A DNA stretch of 37,736 nt from Flavobacterium sp. (GTDB lineage: Bacteria > Bacteroidota > Bacteroidia > Flavobacteriales > Flavobacteriaceae). The stretch covers positions 1 through 37,736 of the forward strand of contig JAGOAL010000017.1 in NCBI GenBank assembly GCA_017983975.1, written 5' to 3'. Below, piece after piece: positions 24,837-32,842 of this stretch. The stretch's first letter is position 1, and every line of letters begins with the position of its first letter. Position numbers and translations under genes: made by a program. The notes beneath the pieces are model-generated. The model searched no databases, had not been told where the DNA came from, and was given only the letters and a program-made list of their open reading frames with translations.

Positions 24837-26645
24837 ATGGAAAAAAAATATTCTCGTAGAAACTTATTTAGAAAAGTGTTTTTCAGAAGAGAAGAAAATC
24901 GCGATCCTCTTTTTGAAAGATACAAAAGAAGAAACTATGGCTTAAGAAGGTACGAACCTATTGATGCAAGTACTGAAGCTAATAGAATAGGAAACATCAC
25001 GAGTGGTCTAGCACCCTATTCTGGAGCTTGGAACACCGCTTCGGTATTGCATTTGTTGCGAAGAACACAATTTGGCTTTAAAATTTCAGATGTAAATGGA
25101 CTAGTACAAGCAGGATTAAATTCAAGTGTCAACTCGCTTTTAACTATTCCAAATACAGTACCAAATCCACCCGTTAATTATTATGAAAATGTTTTTGCCG
25201 ATGAAGGAAATGTTCCATACGGAAGTGATTGGACCCAACATGCTTTCAATTCAAATTCCATAGGAAACACAACAAATTTTTATCGAATTACGGGTCTTTC
25301 TGCCTGGAATTTAGCACAAGGATTAAACCAACAACTCAATATTAAAGAAAAAATGACCTGGTTTTGGTATCATTTTATTCCCATTGATTTTAATACGGTT
25401 AGAGTTTCTCAAAATATTTATTGTGCTACTAATTCTGCTCGAATATCCCATGAATACATTCAAAATTTTAGGAATAATGCTTTAGGAAATTTTAAAACCT
25501 TAATCCGAAATGTAGCCACGCAACCTGCTATGATGTATTATTTGAACAATCAAGCCAATACAAGCAGTGCGCCAGATGAAAATTTTGCACGAGAAATCAT
25601 GGAGCTTTTTACCCTTGGGAAAGATCCTTTGAGTCAATTTACTGAAGCTGATGTAATTACTGCTGCAAAAGTACTTACCGGTTGGCGGGTTCAAAATCTA
25701 AATACACACCCTACAACAACCTCATTTGTAGCATCGCAACACGACACCTCGAACAAAACATTTTCTGCATTTTTTAATAATACAACTATAACAAATAATG
25801 GAAGTGCAGAATTAGATGCGTTCATAGATTTGATCTTTTCAAAATCGCAAGTCGTATCCGAATATATATGCCGCAGATTGTATCGCTATTTTGTATATTA
25901 TGACATTGATGCTAATATTGAAGCCAATGTAATCGTTCCTTTAGCACAACATTTTGTTGCTAATAATTGGGAAATAGCACCTGTTTTAGATAAATTATTT
26001 AAAAGCCAACATTTTTATGACATGGCAAATTATGGTGTGTACATCAAATCTCCATTTGATTTGATTCTTGGAAGTATGCGTACTTTTAATTTGAATTACA
26101 ATGTTTCAGACGTCACTAATCACCATGCTCAATACTATGTTTGGGGCGCCATAAATACAAGATTTTTAGTCCCTAACGATCAATCAATGGGTAATATACC
26201 TAATGTTGCAGGTTGGCCTGCTTATCATCAAAGTCCAAATTTCCATGAATATTGGATCAATTCAAATACCGTTCAAAAAAGGGCTGCATTTATTGATGCT
26301 ATATTTAATGGATTCAACCTGACTTATAACGGATTAACAACTCGCATTGAGGTTGATGTAATTGCGTGGGTTTCCCAATTTTCAGGAACAACCATTGCAG
26401 ATCCAGATGCATTAGTCAACGAGTGTGTTACATATTTACTTCCTGTTGATTTGAGTAGTACTGCAAAATCAGAATTAAAAGTCCAAAATTTATTGTCCAA
26501 TCAAGTTAATAATAGCTACTGGACAACCGCTTGGAATAACTATATCAGCAATCCAACAAATGTGAGTTATACCAATACCGTAAAATCACGATTAAAAAGT
26601 TTGCTACTCGCTATCACTCAATTATCAGAATATCAATTAATGTAG
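24837..26645 (+). CDS. DUF1800 family protein
   Basis: 602 residues. Hallmarks are the N-terminal LHLLRRTQFGFK (71-82), ENFAREIMELFTLG (about 248-261) and a C-terminal region with repeated helices. The N-terminus is very basic (MEKKYSRRNLFRK, then FFRREENRD) and has no clear signal peptide, although the SRRNLFR segment is Tat-like. DUF1800 proteins are nearly always encoded beside DUF1501 proteins and are suspected to form an exported pair of unknown activity. It precedes the DUF1501 gene by 4 nt. No full consensus promoter was found in 24735-24836. Confidence 0.9.
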   Translation: MEKKYSRRNLFRKVFFRREENRDPLFERYKRRNYGLRRYEPIDASTEANRIGNITSGLAPYSGAWNTASVLHLLRRTQFGFKISDVNGLVQAGLNSSVNSLLTIPNTVPNPPVNYYENVFADEGNVPYGSDWTQHAFNSNSIGNTTNFYRITGLSAWNLAQGLNQQLNIKEKMTWFWYHFIPIDFNTVRVSQNIYCATNSARISHEYIQNFRNNALGNFKTLIRNVATQPAMMYYLNNQANTSSAPDENFAREIMELFTLGKDPLSQFTEADVITAAKVLTGWRVQNLNTHPTTTSFVASQHDTSNKTFSAFFNNTTITNNGSAELDAFIDLIFSKSQVVSEYICRRLYRYFVYYDIDANIEANVIVPLAQHFVANNWEIAPVLDKLFKSQHFYDMANYGVYIKSPFDLILGSMRTFNLNYNVSDVTNHHAQYYVWGAINTRFLVPNDQSMGNIPNVAGWPAYHQSPNFHEYWINSNTVQKRAAFIDAIFNGFNLTYNGLTTRIEVDVIAWVSQFSGTTIADPDALVNECVTYLLPVDLSSTAKSELKVQNLLSNQVNNSYWTTAWNNYISNPTNVSYTNTVKSRLKSLLLAITQLSEYQLM

Positions 26646-26649
26646 CATT

Positions 26650-28251
26650 ATGAAAAGAAGAAATTTTATAAAAACAACTGCATTAGCCTCAACTCCACTA
26701 TTATTTAGAGGGATTCCGGTAATGGCATCTTCAGAGTTTGATAGTTTAACACTTGAAAAAATGGCACTTTCTGCCATAAATTGTGGCAAAATATTAGTTA
26801 TTATTCAACAAAATGGAGGAAATGACGGTTTAAACACGGTGTTCCCATTAGACCAATGGAGTAAACTATTTAATGCCAGATCAAATATTTTAATGGACGA
26901 ATCTAGCGTGTTAACCTTAAACAACAATAGCTCAACGGGACTTCATCCAGCAATGACTGAAATGAAAAATCTGTATAATAATGGCAAAATGATGATTGTT
27001 CAAGGAGTTTCTTATCCAAATCCTAATTACAGCCATTTTAGAGCAACCGATATTTGGTTCACAGCATCAGGAAGTAATCAAAACCTTGATAGTGGTTGGT
27101 TGGGAAGGGCATTAGATATTAAATATCCGAATTACCCAACCGCGTATCCTTCAGCCGAAATGACCGATCCATTAGCCATACAAATAGGTTCTACGCTGCC
27201 TTTTTCATTACAAGGCCCAAATATGAATATGGGGTATAGCGCTCCTGATCCGAATGCGCTTTTAAATGTCATAAATGGTATTACCGATCCTGCGCCTAAT
27301 TCTGATTATGGACACGAACTTACTTTTCTTCGGTTAATGAAAGACCAAAGTAATGTGTATAGAAATGTAATTCAAGCGGCTTATAACAGCCCTTTGAACT
27401 CGGGAGTAACTTATCCGACGAATAATAAACTAGCCGATCAATTAAAAATTGTTGCCAAGTTAATTAATGGAGGATTGCAAACGCCTGTTTATATTGTAAA
27501 CCATCCAAACACGCATGATACCCATGAAAATCAAGTTAGCAATACGGATAAAACACAAGGTTCTCAGGCGGTTAACTTAACGCTATTGTCGCAAGCCATT
27601 GGTGCTTTTCAACAAGAAATAGCCTACATGGACAAAGAAGATAAAGTAACCGGAATGACTTTTAGTGAATTTGGAAGAAGAATAAAAAGTAATGCCAGTA
27701 TGGGAACCGATCATGGTGCTGCTGCGCCAGTTATATTTTTTGGAGGCGCCTTAAATACAAGCCCGAGTGCAGTTGCAAATACTGCTTACCCCGTTTCGGG
27801 TATGATAGGTACAAGTCCCGAATTGCCCACAACTGCAACTACAAGCAGCCAAGTGCCTATGCAGTTTGATTACCGACAACTGTATACAACGGTTATGCAA
27901 GATTGGTTGTGCATGTCTGAAAGTGAAGCTGCTGAAGTTTTAGGAGGCAATTATGTGAAATTACCCATTTTTGAAAGCACCATGGACAGTACTATAACTT
28001 TTGATGATGTGATTACACTGTATCCAAATCCATCTAGTAATGGTGCTATTTCTTTATTGTTTCCTGAAGTAGTAAACACCAATGTTCAATTTACCGTTTT
28101 TTCTATAAATGGCAGTTTAATTGACAACCGTGTTGCCTATGTAACCGACAAAAATATAACCATAGATTATCTATCACTGGTCTCTGGAACCTATATTCTT
28201 TCTATTGAATGGAATAGACAAAAAGCATTTAAAAGATTTGTGATTTTATAA
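26650..28251 (+). CDS. DUF1501 family exported protein with T9SS sorting domain
   Basis: 533 residues. The N-terminus is Tat-like (KRRNFIKTTALASTPLLFRG, cleavage after about residue 26). The DUF1501 core, related to alkaline phosphatase/sulfatase folds, covers about 45-440: QQNGGNDGLNTVFP near the start, HDTHENQ in the middle, and GMTFSEFGRR and GTDHGAAAPVIFFGG further on. These motifs contain the likely metal-binding Asp and His residues. A type A T9SS sorting domain (about 453-533, from LYPNPSSNG) predicts surface display or secretion. The combination of a Tat-like leader and a T9SS tail would have a folded protein crossing the inner membrane. Enzyme activity is unknown. Confidence 0.92.
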   Translation: MKRRNFIKTTALASTPLLFRGIPVMASSEFDSLTLEKMALSAINCGKILVIIQQNGGNDGLNTVFPLDQWSKLFNARSNILMDESSVLTLNNNSSTGLHPAMTEMKNLYNNGKMMIVQGVSYPNPNYSHFRATDIWFTASGSNQNLDSGWLGRALDIKYPNYPTAYPSAEMTDPLAIQIGSTLPFSLQGPNMNMGYSAPDPNALLNVINGITDPAPNSDYGHELTFLRLMKDQSNVYRNVIQAAYNSPLNSGVTYPTNNKLADQLKIVAKLINGGLQTPVYIVNHPNTHDTHENQVSNTDKTQGSQAVNLTLLSQAIGAFQQEIAYMDKEDKVTGMTFSEFGRRIKSNASMGTDHGAAAPVIFFGGALNTSPSAVANTAYPVSGMIGTSPELPTTATTSSQVPMQFDYRQLYTTVMQDWLCMSESEAAEVLGGNYVKLPIFESTMDSTITFDDVITLYPNPSSNGAISLLFPEVVNTNVQFTVFSINGSLIDNRVAYVTDKNITIDYLSLVSGTYILSIEWNRQKAFKRFVIL

Positions 28252-28267
28252 GTATCCCTTCTAACAA

Positions 28268-28303
28268 TAAAAAACCCCACAAATTTGATTTTGTGGGGTT
28301 TTT
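28268..28303 (+). terminator. Rho-independent-type terminator after the DUF1501 gene
   Basis: AACCCCACAAA pairs with TTTGTGGGGTT around the same loop as the terminator at 24141-24178, with a longer T-run. Only one stem base differs between the two copies. Confidence 0.85.
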
Positions 28304-28602
28304 TTGTGGGCACGGAATGCAATTTGGCGCTATCAGTTACTTAATTTGGTTTTTACTTGTTCTATTTTTTAATTACTGTACAGTACTTAGTTAATTTCCC
28401 TAGGGAAAATTAAACATTACCCTAGAGCAATTGAACAACTCGCCTAGGGAAAATAAAAAACGCAACCGCTTCAACACAATTATTTTTATTAATAAATTAA
28501 AATTTAGTGCTTATGTTTTAATAATAAAAAATATTTAGTAGATTTGAAAAACTAAAAAGCGAAACGAAACATTCGCAAAGCTACCCAAAATTGGGTGGAT
28601 TG
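28304..28602. other. Gene-free region with palindrome cluster and candidate promoter box
   Basis: No ORF is supported here. It holds the perfect 12-nt palindrome TACTGTACAGTA (28374-28385), three CCTAGGG-like cores (28398-28405, 28420-28425, 28443-28449) spaced about 22 nt, a TAGATTTG -7-like box (28539-28546) and a small hairpin ACCCAA/TTGGGT (28583-28596) leading into the first cassette-like boundary. Confidence 0.6.
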
Positions 28603-28636
28603 GCGCAACAACGTAGCGCATATAAATAAGTTGTGC
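28603..28636. repeat. Short attC-like boundary (GCGCAAC...GTTGTGC)
   Basis: GCGCAAC (28603-28609) and GTTGTGC (28630-28636) are inverted over a 20-nt centre. After the first box the sequence (AACGTAGCGCATATAAAT) resembles the start of the long element at 29240 (AGCAGTTTGCATAAAT). It could be a truncated site or the entry site of the array. Confidence 0.4.
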
Positions 28637-28660
28637 GAGATTTTAACCAAAAATGCGAAA

Positions 28661-29230
28661 ATGAAAGTATTAAATATAATTCTTATAACATTATTTTTTT
28701 TAGTTTTAAGCTGTAAAAATAAAACAGAGAACAACGAAGTAACTGAAATTGGACAACCTGACTTTGTTCAAAAATATGGTAAATTATTTTTTGATTATGA
28801 TGAAATAGAATATTATCATATTGATTATGATGAAAAAGAAAATCAAATATTAATTCCAAAAAATTTAAAATCTAAAATTAAAAAATTAAACCTTAACTTA
28901 GAATTGGGTGATATTCAAAATGATATTAAGGATGTAGATTTTATTAATAAACTTGAAAATATTGGTTTTATAAAAAAAGAAATAGATAAATCTAATTTTA
29001 ATGAAATTAACGAAATATTTATTGAAAAAAAAGTAAAGAATCCAAAATATATGAAATGTTTGCCTATTTTTAGAGACATATTAGTTTTTAAGAAAAAAGG
29101 AAAAATAATTGGGATTTCTAAAATATGTTTTAGTTGTCTTCAAAATCAAATTATTGGCACAAAATCAATTACAGAGAATTTTGGACAGGATGGAGATTAT
29201 GAAAAATTAAAAGATATTTTATACGATTAA
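28661..29230 (+). CDS. Small predicted lipoprotein, first gene of the cassette-like array
   Basis: 189 residues from ATG at 28661, 24 nt after GTTGTGC. An earlier in-frame ATG at 28595 would run through the repeat and hide the signal peptide, so it is rejected. A lipoprotein signal (MKVLNIILITLFFLVLSC) puts the lipidated Cys at 18. The mature part is acidic/lysine-rich and contains a CMKCL-like Cys pair region (KYMKCLP) and CFSCLQNQ, so disulphides or metal binding are possible. No family recognised. Base composition is more AT-rich than in the housekeeping genes, consistent with acquired DNA. The stop codon lies 10 nt before the attC-like element. Confidence 0.75.
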   Translation: MKVLNIILITLFFLVLSCKNKTENNEVTEIGQPDFVQKYGKLFFDYDEIEYYHIDYDEKENQILIPKNLKSKIKKLNLNLELGDIQNDIKDVDFINKLENIGFIKKEIDKSNFNEINEIFIEKKVKNPKYMKCLPIFRDILVFKKKGKIIGISKICFSCLQNQIIGTKSITENFGQDGDYEKLKDILYD

Positions 29231-29239
29231 AAAAACCTC

Positions 29240-29373
29240 GCACAACAGCAGTTTGCATAAATGGCGGGTTTTGGGCTTTATTTAAAGTTGGTTTTGTACT
29301 TTCAAAGTCAGTGTTTAACCGAAAGTTTAGGCTTCCTTAATCCGCCACTTCTGCAAGCTGCAAAACGTTGTGT
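29240..29373. repeat. Long attC-like palindromic element
   Basis: Ends are GCACAAC (29240-29246) and GTTGTGT (29367-29373). Inside, GCAGTTTGCATAAATGGCGG (29248-29267) pairs imperfectly with the segment 29342-29361, which begins CCGCCACTTCTGCAAG. The central arms also show partial pairing (AAAGTTGG with CCGAAAGTTT). Size (134 nt), 3' position after a gene and inverted ends resemble an integron attC, but the boxes deviate from RYYYAAC/GTTRRRY. Confidence 0.55.
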
Positions 29374-29420
29374 GAAAGCTTCTGAAAAACTATGTAGTAA
29401 TAATTTATAAAAAAATAAAA

Positions 29421-30107
29421 ATGGAATTATTTGATTCAACAAAGTCTATAGTCGAAAACTTATATTTATTAAGCGGACCTTTAATTTTAATATCAATAAT
29501 AATTGGTATATATCAAATTAAAATTTCACAAAATAGTTTAAATCAATCTAAAAAAGATTTATTTATTAATTCTAAAAGAGATTCTATAAAATTGGCTTTA
29601 GAACAAGATAAATATATTTTAGAAAAAATCACTCCTATTGAAATTGAGCTTATTAATTATAGAAAAGAAAAAAAATATAAAATGGAGTTTTATAAAAAAC
29701 CAATATTATTTACAAAAAAAGAATTAGATAATTATGGAAAAGATAAACTTAATAATTACATAAAGGTAACTGATATGGGAAATACTGATATGTTAACTAA
29801 AATGATAACAATAATTCATAATTTAAACTGTGTTGCAGTTCATTATAATTCAAAAATTGCTGATGATGAAACAGGATTTATTACAAGTGGTCAATATTTT
29901 TGTAATGTTGTTGAAGCTTATTATCCAATAATTGCTATCAGAAGACAAAATAATAATGATGTAAGATATAAAGACATTAAAGAATTATATTCTAGGTGGA
30001 GTAAAAAACTTGAAAGTAATCAGATTAGCTCAGAAATAGAAGAATTGACAAAGATTAAGTCTGAAATTCAAACTATAACTTTAACTCCGCTTGGAACAAC
30101 CGATTAA
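29421..30107 (+). CDS. Small membrane-anchored protein, second gene of the cassette-like array
   Basis: 228 residues. One N-terminal TM helix (about 13-32, with LILISIIIGIYQI) is followed by a charged coiled-coil-like segment (about 35-90) and a mixed alpha domain. The N-terminal TM plus helical linker recalls the broad group of membrane hypothetical proteins with a DUF4760-like layout, but no motif confirms this. ATG follows an A-rich leader (TAAAAAAATAAAAATG). The gene starts 47 nt after the GTTGTGT end of the attC-like element and ends 13 nt before the CCCCGCTCCC element. No function is proposed. Confidence 0.72.
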   Translation: MELFDSTKSIVENLYLLSGPLILISIIIGIYQIKISQNSLNQSKKDLFINSKRDSIKLALEQDKYILEKITPIEIELINYRKEKKYKMEFYKKPILFTKKELDNYGKDKLNNYIKVTDMGNTDMLTKMITIIHNLNCVAVHYNSKIADDETGFITSGQYFCNVVEAYYPIIAIRRQNNNDVRYKDIKELYSRWSKKLESNQISSEIEELTKIKSEIQTITLTPLGTTD

Positions 30108-30120
30108 TAAAGCCATCACA

Positions 30121-30271
30121 CCCCGCTCCCTTGCGAATCCTTTCGCGTGGTGATACCAACAAAATATGAACAAATATTTAGAAATTAAATATTTAAATGT
30201 TTAAATGTTTTATAAAATAAAATATAGCCACTAGTTAAGCCACGCGAAAGGATTCGCGCCGCAGCAAGGGG
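30121..30271. repeat. Long inverted repeat with perfect 18-nt arms
   Basis: Left arm GCGAATCCTTTCGCGTGG (30133-30150) and right arm 30240-30257 are exact reverse complements across 89 nt of AT-rich DNA. Outer CCCC (30121-30124) and GGGG (30268-30271) also pair. Each arm folds on itself (GCGAA/TTCGC). It fills the space between the second and third cassette-like genes. Confidence 0.75.
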
Positions 30272-30289
30272 TTTATAAAACAAAAAATC

Positions 30290-30762
30290 GTGAAAGGAAT
30301 AGAATTTTAAAAAATATTTATTATTTATTAATAATAATACTTTCTTTTTCCTGTTCGCAAAATGCCGATATTGAAAGTGGAATTTATTTAGCAAAAAACA
30401 ACGAATTATTTTATGCCATTGATATAAATAAATCTCAAAATATATTTAAAATCTACTTGCTTGAATCGTTTTCACAAACTAATTATGAAAATTTACAAAT
30501 TTTGGACTTAAATATTGTAAAAAAAGAAAATAGCTTGAAAGATTTCAAAAAATTTTCAAAAGGAAACTTTAAAATAAAAGATAATAGATTAATAATAGAA
30601 AATCTTGAAAGTGATATTTTGCCAAGTAGTAGACCAGAAAAAATAGAAGGCAAGATATCAGGTAAAAGTATAATAATGAGTAGTGAAATATTAAGTAAAT
30701 ATTTATTTGGTAAATCAATCTCTTTTAAATCCAACGAGATTGAATTTGTGAAAAAACAATAA
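30290..30762 (+). pseudogene. Predicted lipoprotein with a start-proximal frameshift
   Basis: The reading frame ending at 30762 is open from 30235 but lacks ATG, GTG or TTG before the lipobox at LSFSC (Cys codon 30352-30354). A GTG at 30290 opens MKGIEF and stops at TAA 30308-30310. One extra T in the TTTT run at 30305-30308 would join this start to the frame and give the signal MKGIEFLKNIYYLLIIILSF before the Cys. The mature part is about 136 residues, lysine-rich and of unknown family. It could be a real frameshift, phase variation in the homopolymer, or a base-calling error. A start at the internal TTG 30457 would remove the lipobox and is unlikely. Confidence 0.65.
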
Positions 30763-30764
30763 CC

Positions 30765-30810
30765 CCCCGCTCCCGCACGAAATGAAATTCGACGAAGTCA
30801 ATCCTTTCGC
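30765..30810. repeat. Second copy of the CCCCGCTCCC/AATCCTTTCGC element
   Basis: CCCCGCTCCC (30765-30774) and AATCCTTTCGC (30800-30810) repeat the blocks found at 30121-30130 and 30136-30146, but 20 nt further apart. It starts 3 nt after the third gene's stop, the same relative place as the first copy. Confidence 0.65.
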
Positions 30811-30842
30811 ATAGTTCTAAATAAAAGATATAAATTACAAAC

Positions 30843-30872
30843 AAAAAACCCTGCACATTAGCAGGGTTTTTT
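30843..30872 (+). terminator. Rho-independent-type terminator closing the cassette-like region
   Basis: AAAACCCTGC (30845-30854) and GCAGGGTTTT (30861-30870) form a perfect stem with a 6-nt loop and flanking A- and T-runs, so it may work both ways. Confidence 0.85.
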
Positions 30873-30926
30873 GTTTATGGGCTCGGATTACATTGTCAGT
30901 TCACTGCATTCGTTTGTAAATCTGGG

Positions 30927-31118
30927 CTATGGTTTTTTTATTTTATACAAATAAATAATAAATGAAATTACTATAACAGCAACAATTCCTATAAATTTAA
31001 ATGTAAAAAAATTATCATATAAGCTTAAAAAATCTTTTCCTTTTTTTAAGGTAGTATTTTTTATTACTACAATTACTGCTATAATCAATGCTGCTAAAAA
31101 TAAAATTGTAACAATCAT
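30927..31118 (-). CDS. Small two-helix membrane protein
   Basis: 63 residues. A first hydrophobic helix (about 1-19), a lysine-rich loop and amphipathic part (about 24-37) and a second helix (about 40-58), ending in a basic tail (LYKIKKP). No family recognised. The ORF is short and AT-rich, but the clear two-helix pattern and A-rich leader favour a real gene. It is isolated between a terminator and the CCTACAAGG repeat near the end of the ALDH gene. Confidence 0.5.
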   Translation of the reverse strand: MIVTILFLAALIIAVIVVIKNTTLKKGKDFLSLYDNFFTFKFIGIVAVIVISFIIYLYKIKKP

Positions 31119-31189
31119 ATTTGCTATAATTTATTAATTTTTTCAAACCTCCTTGAAAACCTTCTGACCTTGTAGGTATGTTTTTAAAT

Positions 31190-31216
31190 CCTACAAGGTT
31201 TTGGAAACCTTGCAGG
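31190..31216. repeat. CCTACAAGG palindromic repeat, copy 2
   Basis: Arms CCTACAAGGTT and AACCTTGCAGG match copy 1 at 19643-19669. A degenerate third relative (CCTTGTAGG at 31168-31176) lies next to it. It directly follows the ALDH stop codon on the minus strand and may serve as its 3' hairpin. Confidence 0.75.
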
Positions 31217-31224
31217 ATAGTAAA

Positions 31225-32775
31225 TTAAAAATCAAATTTAATTCCTTGAGCTAACGGTAACGCTGTTCCGTAATTGATAGTGTTGGTTTGTCTTCTCATA
31301 TACGCTTTCCAAGCATCAGAACCAGATTCACGGCCACCGCCAGTTTCTTTTTCACCACCAAAAGCACCACCAATTTCAGCACCAGAAGTTCCAATGTTTA
31401 CGTTGGCAATTCCACAATCGGATCCCGCAGCCGAAAGGAATAACTCCATTTCTCTCATGTTGTTGGTAAAGATCGAAGACGATAATCCTTGAGGAACGGC
31501 ATTTTGCATCGCAATCGCTTCTTCAATAGTGCTGTATTTCATTACATATAAAACAGGTGCAAATGTTTCGTGTTGCACGATTTCGAACTCGTTTTTCGCT
31601 TCAATAATACATGGTTTTACATAACAACCACTTTCGTATCCTTTTCCTTCTAAAACACCACCTTCAACAATAACTCTTCCGCCTTCGGCTTTTGCTTTTT
31701 CAATCGCGTTTAAGTAATCTTGCACCGCACCTTTATCGATAAGTGGTCCTACGTGATTGTTTGCATCTAATGGGTTTCCAATTTTTAACTGCGCATACGC
31801 TTTGGCTAAAACGTCTAAGGTTTTATCATACACACTTTCGTGCACAATTAATCTACGTGTTGAGGTACAACGTTGTCCTGCTGTTCCAACTGCTCCAAAA
31901 ACAGCTCCAACCAATACCATGGATAAATCGGCTTCTTGAGAAACGATAATCGCATTGTTTCCGCCTAATTCTAAAATGGTGTTTCCAAAACGTTCTGCCA
32001 CTGTTTTTGATACGTGACGACCAATTCTTGTTGAACCTGTAAACGATACTAATGGAATACGTTTGTCGTTATTAATTAAATCACCCGATTCGTTACCAAC
32101 CACTAAACAGCTGATTCCTTCTGGTAAATTGTTTCTTTCTAATACGGTTTGGATGATGTTTTGACACGCTACACCACACAAAGGTGTTTTTGAACTTGGT
32201 TTCCAAATACACACATCGCCACAAATCCATGCTAACATGGTGTTCCAAGACCAAACCGCAACTGGAAAATTGAACGCCGAAATGATGCCTACAATTCCAA
32301 ACGGATGCCATTGCTCATACATTCTGTGCATTGGACGTTCTGAATGCATGGTTAATCCGTGTAATTGACGCGATAAACCAACTGCAAAATCACAGATGTC
32401 AATCATTTCTTGCACTTCTCCCAGACCTTCTTGATAGGATTTACCCATTTCAAAAGACACTAATTTTCCAAGTGCTTCTTTGTGTTTGCGCAATTCGTCT
32501 CCCATTTGACGCACGATTTCACCTCTTTTTGGAGCCGGAACCAATCGCCAAGTTTTGAACGCTTCTTCGGCGGCTTTCATTGCGGTTTCGTAATCTTCTT
32601 TGGTTGAAGATTTTACTTTCCCAATTAAATCGCCTGTGGCAGGTGAATAGGATTCGATGATTTTTCCGTTAGAAAACCACTTTGTTCCCGTAGAAGTTCC
32701 TTCATTAATTTCTTTAATGCCTAATTGTTGCAAAGCGTCTTGCATACCAAATTGAATTGCTGCTTCAGATATCAT
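31225..32775 (-). CDS. Aldehyde dehydrogenase, ALDH7 (antiquitin/aminoadipate semialdehyde) type
   Basis: 516 residues. The sequence is closest to family 7 ALDHs, which oxidise alpha-aminoadipate semialdehyde in lysine breakdown; the exact substrate here is inferred. The catalytic Cys303 lies in GTAGQRCTSTRR and the general base Glu269 in ILELGGNN. The NAD-binding segment IISAFNFPVAVWSWN (about 164-178) and FTGSTRIG (about 245-252) are intact. ATG at 32775 follows a TATAAA leader and lies about 30 nt from a predicted start of transcription. A full promoter match lies at 32813-32842, part of it inside a dispersed repeat. The 3-HAO gene is upstream on the same strand with 193 nt between. Confidence 0.93.
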   Translation of the reverse strand: MISEAAIQFGMQDALQQLGIKEINEGTSTGTKWFSNGKIIESYSPATGDLIGKVKSSTKEDYETAMKAAEEAFKTWRLVPAPKRGEIVRQMGDELRKHKEALGKLVSFEMGKSYQEGLGEVQEMIDICDFAVGLSRQLHGLTMHSERPMHRMYEQWHPFGIVGIISAFNFPVAVWSWNTMLAWICGDVCIWKPSSKTPLCGVACQNIIQTVLERNNLPEGISCLVVGNESGDLINNDKRIPLVSFTGSTRIGRHVSKTVAERFGNTILELGGNNAIIVSQEADLSMVLVGAVFGAVGTAGQRCTSTRRLIVHESVYDKTLDVLAKAYAQLKIGNPLDANNHVGPLIDKGAVQDYLNAIEKAKAEGGRVIVEGGVLEGKGYESGCYVKPCIIEAKNEFEIVQHETFAPVLYVMKYSTIEEAIAMQNAVPQGLSSSIFTNNMREMELFLSAAGSDCGIANVNIGTSGAEIGGAFGGEKETGGGRESGSDAWKAYMRRQTNTINYGTALPLAQGIKFDF

Positions 32776-32812
32776 TTTATAACTTTTTTGTAGTGTTTTG
32801 TTTAATTTTTTT

Positions 32813-32842
32813 CAAAGGTAGAAAATATATTTTTAACCACAA
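32813..32842 (-). promoter_or_regulatory. ALDH promoter using repeat DNA as -33 box
   Basis: On the minus strand, TTG (32842-32840) lies within the CCTTGTGG of the repeat end; after 19 nt comes TACCTTTG (32820-32813). This is a full consensus match 37 nt before the ATG. Confidence 0.5.

Noticed and set aside
30457-30762. Start of the third island gene at TTG 30457
   Set aside because: The frame continues upstream to a lipobox at 30340-30354; starting at 30457 would discard the signal sequence.
28603-30872. Canonical integron
   Set aside because: No integrase gene or attI is present and the boxes do not fit GTTRRRY/RYYYAAC exactly, so only a cassette-like array is claimed.
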